Positions 23,506 through 37,498 are shown, counted from the stretch's first letter. The stretch is 64,000 nucleotides of DNA from Chlorokybus atmophyticus (GCA_009103225.1 RHPI01003156.1:891339-955338); one strand, 5' to 3'. A program made the numbers and translations. Notes: a model not told the origin generated them from the letters alone.

Positions 23506-26500
23506 ATGGCGGCGGCGGGGGCGGCGGTGTTGTCTGGGGCAGGGGTCTCAGCTTTGATTGCGACGCAGCGAACCATCGGGCTTCGTCCAACTTCAGGCAG
23601 CAGCCTGCGCCGGCCGGCAGATGCCTCTCCTGTCTCCTTCAGGCGACAGCAGCAGCAGCGTTCGCGCAGGCGACAGCTTGACCGCCTGACTGTGAAGTAA
23701 GAGTGAGATCCGCTTCTGCATGCAAAGGCTGTCTTAGAGCTGATTCAGGGGTTCTTTGTGGTGCGACTTGCAACAATGCATGCCAGCAGTGAACATCTCC
23801 TGCTAGTCTACCTCTCCAAGTCCCTGTGCTTGGCAGTGCAATCAGTTCTTCTGCATAGCGAGGTTGCATCCAGCACCGTGCACAAGTCGCTCACAGCGCG
23901 CCTATCCTCTGTCTTGCTGCATGCAATGTTGCTTGTGTGAGCACTGTTGCATGCACGAGGACGTCATCCTCCAGGGTGTCCATATCAACTCATGGATGCT
24001 GACAGGGCGCAGGTTGACCCCAAGGATGTTGGCATTGAGAGTCCCACCGTTGAGCTTCCCACCAGCCCCCCTCCCAAACCCATCACATTCCTCGACACAG
24101 TCAGCAAGTAAGTATGATCAGCAGTGCTTTGCAAGCTCAGAGCAGAGACCCTCTCTTATAACGTTGCATCTATGGGTGATTGACACTCGATTGTTGGAGA
24201 TGGTTGTTTACAAGTATTCTTTTCTGCTTGCAGCATGATCGACACGATGCTAAGCAGCGGGGACCAGAGCATGCCTGTTGCAAAAGGCCAGCTTTCTGAC
24301 CTTGTCGGCAAGCCATTGTTCTTCTCACTTTACGATTGGTTCCAGCAGGTGAGTGATGATGTGTACCAATGCATGCTGCAAGTGATCTGCATCATCATCA
24401 TCGTCATCATCCTTACAGTATGGCGGAGTGTACAAATTGGCTTTTGGGCCGAAAGCGTTTACAGTCATTTCCGACCCGGTTGTTGCGCGTCACGTACTAC
24501 GTGAAAACGCCTTCTCATATGATAAGGTGTGTGTTTCATCCGAGTTTGCTTTGTTCGTGTCAAGAAAGCTTGCGCTTGGTTGTTGTGGCTGACGCATGCA
24601 AGTACTTAGGGTGTGTTGGCTGAGATCCTGGAACCTATCATGGGCAAAGGCTTGATCCCGGCCGATCTGGAGACATGGAAGGTGCGCCGCAGAGGTATGA
24701 AGTTTGGCTATTCAACCACATGGTATTAGATAGGCAGCGCGTGCGACTATTGTGTACACCGGCGTCGCATGTACTGTGTGTCAGAAAACTGTATCAGGCA
24801 GGAACTGTGGTCATGACTAGTGCGCTGCTTGCGAGTGCATGATGTTGGCTAACACTGACTTAATTTCTACAGCTGTCGTGCCGGGCTTCCACGCAGCTTA
24901 CCTTGATGCGATGGTGGCAACTTTTAGTCGCTGCGCAGAGCGCACCGCGCAGAAGTTCTCCCAGCTGTTGGAAGGTACACAATGATCTTGACTAGTGCAA
25001 TGGTCGGAGTGTACATGTTTGGATCAAATCCTTTCAATGTGTGGCGTTGGCGTGTAGGCCAGAACGAGGTGCTGCTCGACATGGAGTCGGAGTACAGCAG
25101 TCTGTCGCTGGACATTATTGGGCTTGCCGTGTTTAACTACGACTTTGACTCCGTCACTGAGGAGTCTCCCATCATCAAGGCAAGTGGTCAAAGCAGAACT
25201 GATGTTGGGTTGGGTCTTATATTAGAGGGAGACTGCAACGCAGTCATTGTGTCATTGCCAACCAACAACAGGCGGTGTATGGCGTGTTGTATGAGGCGGA
25301 GCACAGAGCCACCTTCTACTTCCCTTACTGGAACTTCCCTCCCATGCGGTGGATCGTACCGAGGCAGCGCAAGTTTGCTGCTGACATGAAAATTATTGAA
25401 GACTGCCTCGACTCCCTCATCGCCCGCGCCCTCGACACGCGTCAGGTCCGTGACAAACAAGGCCTGTCTTGTTGCATGCTGCAGGTGCTCATAAATGCAA
25501 TACTGTCATGTGATACCATCATGCAGTGGCCATGATGCTGAGTTGTTCGGGGCAGGAAGGCGATCTGGAAGCTTTGCAACAGCGCGACTACAGTCGCGTT
25601 CAAGACCCGAGCTTGCTGAGGTTTCTTGTAGACATCAGAGGGGAGTCCTGCGACAACCGGCAGGTCTCTCACCAGCCTGATGCAATATGGTGGAACTTGC
25701 CTTTGACTTATGCACAGCTATGCACAGTGTGTGTTTACGCGTCACTCATCGTATGCAGTTGCGTGATGACCTTATGACTATGCTCATCGCTGGCCATGAA
25801 ACGACTGCGGCTGTTTTGACATGGGCAACCTTCCAGCTTGCACAGGTGCTCAGCGACAGTAGATGCCCTTGTGACCGCCAGCCGTTGACACTTGTCTCTA
25901 GAAGTACTTGGATGCCATGTGCAAGCATGTTTTTGTTAAGACTCGGCGCACAATCATGTGGCTCTGTGCCTCCTCAAGTTGATAATTGCCTGCTGACCTA
26001 TACAACAACACGAGTGTACGTATGCGACTGTCCAGCATCCTGAGGTGGTGGCAAAGGCACAAGAGGAGATCGACCGCGTGATTGGTGACCGCACACCCAC
26101 GCTTTCCGACCTGAAAGAGCTGCAGTAAGCAACACCGCACAATCAACCCCACACGTCAGCAGGCATTGCTCGTATCCTGTGCTGGTACTAAGGTGGACAT
26201 TATACACACGCGTGGCCATTTTTGTGTTGCCAGGTACGTGAGGCTTATAGTTGCAGAGGCCCTGCGGTTGTACCCTCAGCCACCGCTGCTCATAAGAAGA
26301 GCACTGGAGACGGATAATATTCCAGGTGTGCCAATAGCTAACGACTTCTCCAATGGCTTGTACAGGCTGCCCTTAATGCACACCTCTGTGTTGTTGTCAC
26401 TTATACAAGCGCTGGTTGTAGGTGGCCACAAGGGTCCAGCAGAAGGGTATGTCATCTCAAGGGGTGACGACGTCTTCATCTCCGTGTACAACATCAACCG

Positions 26501-27179
26501 CTCACCTTACCACTGGGATGAGCCGGACCGCTTCAACCCCGACCGGTTCCTGGAACCCTACAGCAACCCTGAAGTTGAAAACTGGGCCGGTTATCGCCCG
26601 GAACTGATGGGCACCTTGTACCCGAATGAGGTGAGTTTTGGTGCATTCCTGTGTGACTGCCGACTTTGTATTGTAATGTATTGTAGATGCGCTTTGGCAA
26701 CGCCAAGCACTTAGCGTGTAATCTGAAGTGTAATCATTGACTGTGATTGGTGTGTTTGTATAGACTACGGCAGATTATGCATTCTTGCCATTCGGCGGTG
26801 GCCCTCGCAAGTGCGTGGGCGACCAATTTGCGTTGATGGAGTCCACAGTGGCACTTGCCATGCTTCTTCGCCGTTTCAATGTCGCATTGAGGTACGTGCG
26901 CCCTATTCGCGGTGACAGTTTGGCACTCATGTGGCAGTCAATCTCCGTATCTTGAGTGTGAGCGCATGATGATGTTGGCTCATGTGGCTCTCTGTGCCGC
27001 TTGCACTGCTTCATGCTGAAGATTTATGATGCAGGGGCCGACCAGATGAGGTGGGCATGACGACAGGTGCAACAATACACACGTCCGATGGTTTGTGGTG
27101 CCGGGTCACCGAACGGAATCCTGGCGTACAGTCGACACAGACAAAGCAGACAGGAGAAGCGCTTGCGAGCTCACGATAG
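23506..27179 (+). CDS. CYP97B: Cytochrome P450 CYP97B-type, plastid-targeted
   Basis: Fifteen exons close in phase to 618 aa: 23506-23696, 24006-24107, 24234-24348, 24419-24526, 24610-24694, 24873-24974, 25058-25179, 25272-25445, 25556-25663, 25759-25845, 26036-26124, 26234-26325, 26422-26630, 26764-26891, 27035-27179. CYP97 enzymes hydroxylate carotenoid rings in plastids; the B branch is less well characterised. Exon 1 is an Ala/Ser/Arg-rich transit peptide. Landmarks: [27 protein letters not shown] (B-branch wording), I-helix [15 protein letters not shown], the ExxR helix [18 protein letters not shown], and heme loop [20 protein letters not shown] with the Cys ligand. The intron after 25179 has a GC donor (AAG|GCAAGT). 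The ATG at 23506 is chosen because it opens the transit peptide; the frame above it begins with GTG only. Confidence 0.95.
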
Positions 27180-28682
27180 CGTATGCCAAGCTCATGTTCA
27201 AAAGTTTGATAGATATCCTCGTATGTAGTTTGGTAGGGGAGCTCAAGCTAGATTTTGTGGGAGGCTGGTCATGTTACTACTTGCGCTGCAGTAATCTCTT
27301 TTTGTACCACCTCCGTGCCCGGCGCATACCCTTCTTAATTTCGCTACAAGTCGGCGTGCATCAGCATACCCCTGTTTCAGGATTATTGATCCTTATGTAG
27401 AAAATATGCAATGCTGTGCATGTGTGGTAAGGCTGTCAATGAGAAGATCTAAACCACTGTGAAAAGTCATTGTCGTTAACATACTGTGACCTCGTTGCTA
27501 TTGCAGCGCCATTGCCAATTTGGTGGCTACCATCTTCTATGCAACATCAAAGCGTCGCTGTTGCGGTGCCTTCGCGGCACCATTGTAATCTTACTGCACA
27601 CATATTAGCACAATACCTTATGCAATTGAATAACGTGCATCAATTGGCTATGATCTAACAAGCGACGATTGCACATGGCCATGCGTCATGTGACGCTGCA
27701 TGTGTATTGGATGAATGTATAATCTATTTATACGTAGGTATGTATCTAATAGTCAAAGCCACCTGTGGCATTTTATACTAGTGGTCAGGTTTTGGGTAGG
27801 ATGGAAGTGCTAGCAGGCATGAGCGGTCTAGGCCTAAGCAGCTTCTTAGTGAAGACGACAAACCTTGGAAAAGCCTCGCCGAGGAATGCTACGATGGCGT
27901 GCTGAACGAAGTCGTCCTTGACGACGTCACCGTACATCGTCGCGGCCTTTTCAGTCGTACAGCGGCGCTTCAACGAGCGGGTAGGTGCATTGTAGTGAAA
28001 GTAGGCATCGGCTGTGTCGGCAAAGACCCATTGATACTTCAAGCATGAGAAGAATATCATGTACGCGAAAAACCCTAATCTTAGCGGTCTCTTAGTCATA
28101 ACGGGCCTCCGAGGTGCGTTTTATGTTATTAGCGACGACGGCTGCAAGTATGATGTAAATGTACATGAATTTTGGCATGTTTATATTCTTTGTTGCAGAG
28201 TAAGCCATAGAGGGTATAGCATTTACCTTGAAGCGTTCAGCTGCGGACCGAACTCCTTTATACCAGGACTACTTGAAGCTTACACAAGGAGGAGAACTTC
28301 TTGCGCGCTTTACACGCAATAAAATGGTTCCTCCGGGGCAAAGAAGCACACCGCCGTGCTTGTGCAAAGGGGTGAGCAACATTATTTTGTTGGTAAAAGT
28401 CAATGTGCTTTCATGTTCAACTTACTTAGCTTGTTTGCATTAAGGATAGCCATCAATTGCGGGATTAAATGCTTGTACAGCATTCTCTCGGTTTTGATGA
28501 GATTTACATCATGCTATTACCCTGTAAGCCGGCGCGATTAAGCCCACCGCCTTCGCATCATTTGCTGAGAGTCACCTCATTCAGCACCACGTGACATGTA
28601 AAACGAATGCGGCCGTCGGATCCCCCGTTTTTACAACGGCATCGTCGCGTGATGTTCAGCGCCTTTCATCAGTAGCAGGCAC
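27180..28682. other. Spacer without recognised genes
   Basis: Contains the CYP97B 3' UTR. Frames at 27785-28099 (-) and 28059-28443 (+, with LYQDYLKLTQGGELLARFTR) look coding in part but I do not recognise them. Confidence 0.45.
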
Positions 28683-29162
28683 ATGAGAGAGAGCTTGGCT
28701 CCCGCGCATACCCATCCAAGCGGAGTTGCAGCTGGTAGAGTCCGAGTGTCGCACTGCTATGTGCCACTTGTTGAAGTTGCCGCACTTGTTGCTATTGAAA
28801 GTCCGTTTTGGTTCGTATATGGAAGGTTTACGCGATGCTGTGGTTGTCATCTCACGGATTGCATGTGGGAGGGTCACAAGACGCACGTGCACGATATTAT
28901 GCGCGACAATGTGATGCGAGAGGGGGCATACTCATTGGCCCAAGAGCAGGTCGGCGTGTTGCCTGCTGTGGATGACGGGGGGGATTGGCGCCGTATGGAC
29001 ATCGTGGCTTCTGAGGCAGGTCGGGATGCACGGCTGCTGATGGACGTCGCGGTCACTCCGTATCACACACTACCAGGAGCTAGCGTTAGTGGAGCAGAGC
29101 AAGCCAAGCACGCAAGTACAGCGTATGCCATCCGACCGACATCTTCAACCCTCTCGCTTTGA
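28683..29162 (+). pseudogene. Fragment like the C-terminal tail of an algal non-LTR retroelement
   Basis: A 159-aa frame with HKTHVHDIMRDNVMREGA, then WRRMDIVASEAG and LLMDVAVTPYHTLPGASVSG. The pattern of an H-x-x-x-R/D helix, a (P/M)DI strand and an LxDVAVT strand is that of the nuclease-like tail following many algal non-LTR reverse transcriptases, as I recall them. No RT is present. Downstream (29163-30156) I see nothing. Confidence 0.4.
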
Positions 29163-30156
29163 AGACGCACAGTTTGAGAGGGGAGCCTGTTGTGGCGATA
29201 TAGTATCGCCAATACTGTCATCAGTGTGCGCGCCAAGCGATGGAGCACTTGGGCTTGGAGGCCCGTAACTTGTCTCGTCAGCGTATGGCCGTGATGTTCT
29301 AGCGCGCACACGCCTCCGCGGTGATGGCACTGGCAGCTTCATCCATCAGGGCGACGAGGACGCATGGGCCCACAACAGCGGGCACGGAAGTTGTTGATAT
29401 AGCTAAAACGATCTAACATGATCTTGTGTAGATAAGTTATTGTGTGCTAGTGTGGTTGCGTAGTTGACTCTAAACTAGGCTATGCCCATGGAATATATGG
29501 TGATTTGCCCTACGTAATGGCATGTATCGCGGTGAATCAATGGTAGATTGATGGTAAAATGGAGTCCAAAAGCGTCCCGCGTCTGTGTCACCACCACCAC
29601 AATCAGCATGCGATCAAGCCGCTCTTGCTTATAACTTTTATTGTTTGGAGTACTCCGTACGCCGACCCCAAGCTGGGACATGCCCGTTCTGCAAAGGCCG
29701 GACTGTCCGCCCGGAGTTGTGGTGAATGCTATGCAAATCATGCCACTCTTGCGATTTGCAATCGCGCAAGGCGGCAGCACATTGCCAAAGCTACATCACA
29801 GCATGCTGCTGCTAACAGCCATACACGAGCTTGACTGCTGGTGGAGTGGCAGCGCACATGCGTGCTACATTCGCGACCAAACAAAGAGGCCATACAAATC
29901 GATTCTTGGTCACCTGTGGTATCTGTCACATTGGATGGACGTGCCATTTATCTTGATACTCAGCACTACCTGACCTTCTGTTCCGCACAGTTGGTCTGCT
30001 ATGCGCAAGGCAGGTCAAGCGAGCTGCAACGTATAAATATACTACCATACAAGAATGATATACGACTTCTACAGATTTATTCATGAAGCTCTCTGCGTGG
30101 CTCACCTCGCAAGAGATCAATGGCAACAAACAAGTTTCTGGTCACTTACTCCAATG
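29163..30156. other. Spacer without recognised genes
   Basis: I see no gene, repeat or RNA in it. It includes the 3' flank of the minus-strand propeller gene. Confidence 0.5.
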
Positions 30157-33100
30157 CTAGCACACCAACCCAGTTTCGTCAGGCACCATGAGCGTAATGA
30201 TGCCGTCCGTGAGCGACGCCTGATTGTAGGACCCGACAACAATCGCGCCATCGGACCGCTGGCAGATAGGCAGCGGGTCATTGAAGCCATCAGCAAGCAC
30301 CGCAGTGTACCTGATGGCTTTCCCTGCAGCCGCCAGCTTTACTCGCAAAATGTTGTCGGGAAGGGAGAACTATACACAAACACATCTGTAAGTCCACAAC
30401 AGCAAAAACATTGTACACACAACAAGGACTGCATGCGGAAACAGTACCACACACTGAGCGATGTACAAGTAAAGTACCTGAGTGAACAACAGATCGCCTT
30501 TCATTTCGCCACAAAACTTGTCTGAGGCGTACTCAATAACACCGTTGGCCGACTGGTGCATGCCCAGGTCGAAGAACGGTTGCTGGTAATCGGGGTCGGG
30601 GCCGGCGACAGTGCCATAGTACACCTGGGTGTTGTTCTGCGCCACGCCGTCCATGAACACGCACTGGTTCTTGGTCGGGTTCGGATGTCCATAGTAGGCC
30701 CCCGGCATCACCCTGAAGATGTAATCCGGCTGCGGGCCTGGGTCCCGCGGATCCGAAGGCAACTGGTAGGTTACCGTACCAGAGCAAGGCGCCTGTTTCA
30801 AGAGCTCAATCAGAGGCTGGGTGCAACCGTGCCAAGTCACTAGCAAAGTGCTTGAACTGCTAGACCTGCAACTGGTTTGTTACATACCGTGGGTTGGGGA
30901 AATGTGGAAGCCAAGCCCAGACCATTGCTTGCTGCATAGATTTGGCCGTTGGAGTGGACCACATGGTCGTAAGCATTGCGCATACCGTCCGCGATTTGCT
31001 CCACCTTGCATGTGTCTGGGAGAGTGTTCTGCGCGGTGCCTGTGCTGCCATCAAGCGACGTGGTGCAATTGCCGTGAAGGTTTGGGTCCCAGGCGGGGTT
31101 CAGCACGTCCGCGCAAAACAGCCCGGCGGTCAGCAATTCCTCAGGTCGCTCTCCAAAGTTGTTGGGATAATTGTTTGGTGAGCCCGCACCCGTGTTGCTA
31201 CCCTGTGTCCAGCACAACCTACCATCCGGATGCCACCTGATCGAGTTGGTTGCTGCAGAACAGCACAAAAACACAGCCGTCAGGTCTTTGTGTGCATAAA
31301 ACCAAACACAGGGACATATGCAAACGCACCATCAACAAGGCAACATACCGTGATCAGCGAGCGAGCGCGGCAGCCCGTAGATCATGTCCATGCGCGTCTT
31401 GAGAGTTGAACCTGATAGCCGTGAGATGGTGCCGCTTCCTGCTACACCAGGGCTGCTCTTACCTCCTTTTCCAACGGAGTGCGAGACCCACAACGTCAGG
31501 TTGCTTGCAGTGGAGTACGGTTCCACCTGCAGGAAACATCGGCGTTACAGCTAATGGAACCAGCAGTGCACTGGGATGCTTTGCTTCTGGTCCGCTTACA
31601 TTGTTGTTCTTGTACAGAGATGAAACCATGTCAATGTGGTGTGCACAGCCACAACAAAGACTCACCGCTATCCCAAGAGTGAGCTTGTTGACCAGAATTG
31701 TGTTGGCAACATCGGTGGTGATGTTGCCAGCAGAGTTGAATGCAATCTTGCGTATTCTGCCAGTGTATTCGGCGACGTACAGATAACCATCTGGCCCCCA
31801 AGTGCAGCCTGTTGGCGAGTACTTCACGGCGCTGTCAGTGCGACGGAACTTCACCTGCATTGAGGCCAGCGCAGGTCAGCACAAGCGGTGGCTTCTCACA
31901 TGTGCACAATGCGAGGACAGTACCTTTGTGTTGCTTTGCACTGGAGGTGCAACCTTGGGTAAAGAGTATGCGGTAAAGTCCAAGAACCTGAACACGGTAG
32001 GTGTCGCTGTCCTGGCACTCGTAGCATATATGCCATAGAATGTGGATGTTCCAGCGCGTGGATCAATCGTGGCTGCGTCAAACGACCACAGGTTGTTGCC
32101 GGTGGGATACGTTGCGATGGTCACGTTGCCCCCAGTGTCCTGATTGAGATCGTAAGAGGCCGTGATGGTCTGCGTTACAGGGTCGCACACCAGCTGCAAC
32201 GTGACATTAAAGTTGGGCGTTTTGTTTGGAAGCACCACATAGGAGCTGTTGATGATGACGCCACCGTTTTCATAGATAAACTCCACGCGGTACGACTTTG
32301 CGGTTGGAGTCACCAAGTCCAATTTGACATAGTTGTCCTGGTCCGCACCAAAGTGCAACCCAGCTTGTTGGAAGAAGGCACCGTTTGGTGGGTATGCGAT
32401 TGTCGTGCGTATAACAAGCGGTGCCTCGAGGGGCGCCACGCCAACACCAAGCTTATTGTCCTGAGAGTTGGTTGATTGATACGCTTGTCCTTGCGTTGTC
32501 GTGTAGGAGAGTCCATAGTTGGTTGGAGTCTGGTCGACAGCCAGGTTCTGAGGGATGTAACCAACGCCATAGCTACTGCCCTCAACAAATGTGAAGCCGA
32601 GGCCGAGGCCGTTGGTGTCATACACGTTCCCTCCATTGTCTTTGTTGAACGTCCACGAGAACGGTACGGGGATTATCACTTTCGGGCAAGCGCTGGACGG
32701 GAACTTTAATGGTGGGCAGGGATTGGGAGGAGGCGGGGGCGCACTATCTGGCGGGGGAGGTGGAAGTGATGGTGGTGGAGGTGGGGGTGATGGCGACGGT
32801 GGGGGTGGTGAAGACGGAAGTGGTGGCGGAGACGGTGGTGATGAAGGCGGAGGAGACGGCGGTGATGGAGGCGGAGGCGATGGAGGGGATGGTGGAGGCG
32901 GAGGCGATAGAGAGGATGGAGGGGGAGTTGAGGGCGAGGATGGGGGTGGAGGTGGAGGTGGAGGTGGAGGTGGAGGTGGAGGAGGTGGTGGTGGTGGAGG
33001 TGCGCTGCTAGCCGAGCTCTGAAGGGGCAGAGACCGCAAGTTTAGCAGGGTGTTATGCTTTCTGTCGAGTTGTTGCATAAGCGCAATGCCATACTCACCA

Positions 33101-34248
33101 CGGAAGCAACGGAGAACCCGCTGAACTGGAAGTCCAACATCGTGTAAAATGCTCCAGCAGTAGATGCAAAAATGCCCACAAAGGTGTTCGTACCAGCTCG
33201 TGAGTCGATTGGCGTTGAACCCTGCGGCAGGCACATGTCAGCACAGGTGACGAGCCCGCAGCCAGTGCCTATGCTATGCAAAACAATGGGCGTGATGCGT
33301 TCATGCAGTTTTGGAATAAAGAGACTCTCTGCTTCGCCATGCATGCTTCCACATGCAATGTGTAAGCACATCCTACCTTAGAAAACAAGACCGGTGGCAC
33401 TGGATATGTTCCAATGCTGCGCGTACTGCCAGATGCGGTTTTGAAGTAGCCAGTTACAGTTGAGGCAACAGGATCGCCTACGAGTTGAAGAAGCACGCTC
33501 GTAGTGTCAACGAACCCGGTAGTGAGGAAGGTGCCATTGACCTTCGTGCCAGCATTCTCTTGGTACCATTCCACACCTGTGACCACCAGGAGTGTGTTAG
33601 CTACATGCAGAACACAGGCTCATGGACAACAGAACTGTTTGCAAAGGTGGCGCGTACCGACATTCTTGTTGTTCGTTACAGCTATCTTGACAAGATTGCT
33701 CTGGTCATATGCAATGAATATGCCAGCTTGCTCTCCAAGCTGCTGGCCACGCGGGGGACGGACCATAGTCACTTGCACCATGAAGGGTGTTTCGGGTGGC
33801 GCTATGCCGACAGCTAGCATGTTGGTCTGGTTGTTCTGGGAGTAGATAACCTGGCCAGAGTTCGCTGTGACCGTCAGCGTGCCCTCCGTTTTGTTCACAC
33901 GCATATCGGATGGCACGTACGCATTGGGAAGGTTCTTTTGCTCGACGACATATGTGAACCCAACTTGGGCTCCGGCAGCATCAATTGTCTGCACCCATCA
34001 ACAGTCAAGGTCAACGTATTGTCGTGGGGACGTCCAAGAGAGGACTCATCAGTGAGTGCACCAAAGCCACTACAACGCGTGCGTACCTTGCCAGTGACAG
34101 CGTTCTTCCAGTTGAGTGTGTAAGGAGTTGACACAATGACTGGCTTGCAAGTGGTTGCAGGGAAGCGAACTGGTGGGCACTGGGCGGCTACGAGCTGTAG
34201 CGCTGATAATCCCAGTACCAGAAGCGCGAGGCGCCATGACAGCGGCAT
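30157..34248 (-). CDS. Secreted two-module protein with Ser/Pro hinge and sorbosone-dehydrogenase-type propeller
   Basis: Ten exons close in phase to 1064 aa: 34248-34087, 33988-33658, 33576-33377, 33221-33099, 33018-31924, 31854-31666, 31526-31349, 31252-30888, 30816-30478, 30369-30157. Residues 1-23 are a signal peptide ending in AA-Q. Residues ~24-272 form a module (CPPVRFPATTCKPVIV; MVQVTMVRPP; GIFIAYDQSNLVKI) resembling DUF1349/concanavalin-like jelly rolls. Residues ~273-367 are a hinge of (Pro)n and Ser-Pro repeats as in green algal wall proteins. A second copy of the module follows (CPPLKFPSSACPKVII). From ~640 a beta propeller: GCTWGPDGYLYVAEYTG, YGLPRSLADH, NSIRWHPDGRLCWTQGSN, as in glucose/sorbosone dehydrogenases. 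Likely extracellular or wall-bound; enzyme activity unproven. Many Asn-X-Ser/Thr sites fit secretion. Confidence 0.92.
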
Positions 34249-36476
34249 GCTGCGACAATGACTGGCAATCGGCGACAATGCACACCGCATTAAATGTTTG
34301 CCTGTATGTGTCAATGTCAGAAGCAGCATCTCTAGGTTGAGTATCTCTGCTCATGTGACGACAACAGCTGTCTGCACTGTGCACTGAAGTGGACTAATTG
34401 CGTGATCCGCAGCTTGAGTGCTAGCTTTCAGAATGCAGGCTACAACTACTCACACATACAGAGGTGCAATGCAGCCACACAACACCAAGTCACTAGATCT
34501 GTCGCACCAGTGTATGAAGGACGACACCTTTCAACATAGCAACGCTTTGGCTACCTCTTCATGCTGTGCTCACACCGACCCAATGCTGGACACCTTTGGG
34601 TTGCGTCTAGTCGTACCTACTAGTAGTGATTATGATTGGCACGCATAAATTGGCGAGGTAACTTTTGTTGCGATCGCCCATGGAGAACGAATCTGATATG
34701 CTTTCCTGCGCTCGGCAATGCTGCAATGGGGTGCTCGGTCCACTGATAGTGCTTAACTTGACCTAACCCCTAACTAACCTGACGAGACCTGTAATGCGTG
34801 CGTGAGTAGTGACCAGTGACAGGTTGGTGGGTGCAGATAAACTCTAACCCTGTATGGAGAAGAAGCTGGCGCAGCAAACAAATGCAACAGCAATAGCACT
34901 GAGCTGAGGCCCAGATAAGGCTGCATTTGGGGCTTGGTCTCTTGGAGCTGCGACCCAATGTCACTTCATTCACGCATGCTAGCCTCATTGAGCTGATCTC
35001 AGCTGACACTGTTTCGTGCATTGCTTGTTGCTCGCAAACATAGCTCGTCGCCAAAAACGGACAGGCAGCTTTGACTCTCTGTTTCAAACTTGGCACTGTA
35101 GACAACAGGCAAAGCACCTGCACAAGCACTGACCTAGCTTAAAGAAGCGTGGCAGAAGTGTTATATATAGATCTCTGGCGTAGGCGTTGCCTGCAGCCGT
35201 GGCGACTGCAGCCTTCCATGACACGGCGGCGGACCAGCTAGGTAAGGCTCATTGAGCTGCCTACACAGCGATCCTGCCCATCTCCAGCAATGACCCCCGC
35301 ACCTCGCTAGCCGCCCAAGCGCGCGCACAGCGCCTAGCACCAGCTAGCCAGTCTGTCACGTCCTCCTCCGCCGCTCTGTCCGCCACCCTCACCACCTTCA
35401 ACTCAGGGGACATGCACTTGGTTCTAGCTCACGTTTGCATGTTCCGTCAAAGCCGACAAATTAAGCACAGCACGCTCACTCCGTCTAACTTCAACCGCGA
35501 ACCCGCGATAATCTCACAAAGCTTGTCGAACACCGTGTACATTCGCAGTCAACGGAACAACGGCGGCCGAATTGCATGGTTAGATGCGAGGTAAAGCTGC
35601 TTTTAACTTGGGCAAAGCATCCGAGCAGCGGGGTGGTCAATAAAACATATGACCTTGTGGTGAGCGTCGCTTCAAGACGACTCGCTTGCCAAGCAAGCAG
35701 TCTTCGAACCAGGACTAGGGCGTCCGGTCATTGCTTTCACGGCATCACGTGGTGGTCGGCGCCGATAGCTCTTCTCGCGAGCCGGTAAGCTGGCGGTCGT
35801 AATGCAACATGTCATGTTCATCCGCTGTTGGGATAACCAGCTGGCTCGGTGGTACCTTGTTGCACATGGTAATAAGAAGACGACGACGTTGCGCTGGGTG
35901 GGTGGGTGGGGCCGGTAGCTATGATGTTGACCGAAGCTAGCCGCCGTACTACTGTCATGATTGCGTCTTGATTGCACGCGCATGTGTACAATATATATAG
36001 GATGCAGAGTGTGCTGTCGTAACCTGCGTGGCAGTAAGTACGTTCGTATGTAGTATAGTTCCCTTGTAAGGAAGTCTGCCAAGTGTAAATTTAATGGTAT
36101 GTTATGTCTACTATTTCAAGCATTATCATAGGGTTAAACTTTGATCAGTCAACTGTTTAGGGATATTTTCCAGATATTAACATGTTCTGAGCAAGGCCCC
36201 AATACAACATACGGCATAATGGTTGATTGGTCAATACCGTATCCAATTGAATACAACTGGTCGTGTTGTACAGGTAATTACACGTGCATGCATGTGTGTT
36301 GCACGGGGTATGGGCTGTAGTGAAGGTAAATAAGTAGTGAACTTGGACATCCCGGTGGTGAGTATAAGAGTGCGATGGTGTGGTGTGCGGACTGCATGCA
36401 TGTTTGCTACATTCTCATGCATGCCACAATCCTTGCATAATATATTATACAACTCGCCTTTATAAACTTAGCCCCC
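34249..36476. other. Spacer without recognised genes
   Basis: I see no gene. A GC-rich, C-rich stretch at 35200-35400 could be a promoter region but no coding exon follows. Confidence 0.45.
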
Positions 36477-36753
36477 NNNNNNNNNNNNNNNNNNNNNNNN
36501 NNNNNNNNNNNNNNNNNNNNNNNNNNNNNNNNNNNNNNNNNNNNNNNNNNNNNNNNNNNNNNNNNNNNNNNNNNNNNNNNNNNNNNNNNNNNNNNNNNNN
36601 NNNNNNNNNNNNNNNNNNNNNNNNNNNNNNNNNNNNNNNNNNNNNNNNNNNNNNNNNNNNNNNNNNNNNNNNNNNNNNNNNNNNNNNNNNNNNNNNNNNN
36701 NNNNNNNNNNNNNNNNNNNNNNNNNNNNNNNNNNNNNNNNNNNNNNNNNNNNN
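36477..36753. other. Assembly gap of 277 Ns
   Basis: A run of Ns. Frames read across it are meaningless. Confidence 1.
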
Positions 36754-37498
36754 GAGTGGTTTCCCCCTTGCAAACATCAATCCAGAGGTTGTACTGGGGA
36801 TGCATGCAAATGTAAGAGCTGCGCATGACGAACTGCAGTGTTTACTGGTGCCGCTGGTGTAAGCATATGCAAGTACCATAACAAAACCGCTAGCGACCTT
36901 CGCAGCACTGTAAAGCATTGCGCAGTGTGGCAAGGGCAGTTGATGTTAGTGAACGGTAAGCGGCAAGATAGCAAGTTAATGTTAGACAAGTACAGCAAAG
37001 GCAATGCGCTAGGCCCCTCAGTCGCACGCCAAGCAAGAAGCGGCTAAGCAAGACCAGCAGCTGCTCCTCACCTAACGCAGCAGCGCCACAGGTAGCGAAC
37101 TGCCAAAGCAAGGGCAGAGCGCTACTGTGGTGCTTCCGGAGTCTTACGTCGTCAGAGTCTGCAATCCTGCGCGCGCTCTCGGCTTTGCAGTAGTGAGTAG
37201 TGGGTGGTCAATAGCAACAGCAGCAAGCATGTCATGTGCAAGAGTGTTTGGCATTTCGCAAGTTGCAGGAAATCACATTACAATCGAAATGGGAAGAGCT
37301 GAGGGATTGCGAATTGGCGACTTAAAAAGCATTGCATGTGAATTATAATCAACTACTAGTAATCCAAGACAGCCAGCTGGAGTAAGATCATCATGATTAC
37401 AGTGCTGGCAAATGGGAGCGAATGCTACACAGACCCAACGTACTATATACAGCAAGGCCTGGTGTTCAGCCACACTGCAGTGGCAGCAAGCAATGCTT
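36754..37498. other. Spacer without recognised genes
   Basis: No gene recognised; contains the 3' flank of the minus-strand TPR gene. Confidence 0.5.

Noticed and set aside
32591-33022. Gly/Asp-rich plus-strand ORFs opposite the propeller gene
   Set aside because: They are antisense shadows of the Pro/Ser hinge codons of the minus-strand gene.
35640-35730. tRNA-like stretch with CTGGTTCGAAGAC on the minus strand
   Set aside because: B-box-like word only; no A box at correct spacing and no cloverleaf.
36380-36933. Long frames across 36477-36753
   Set aside because: They run through Ns and have no real sequence.
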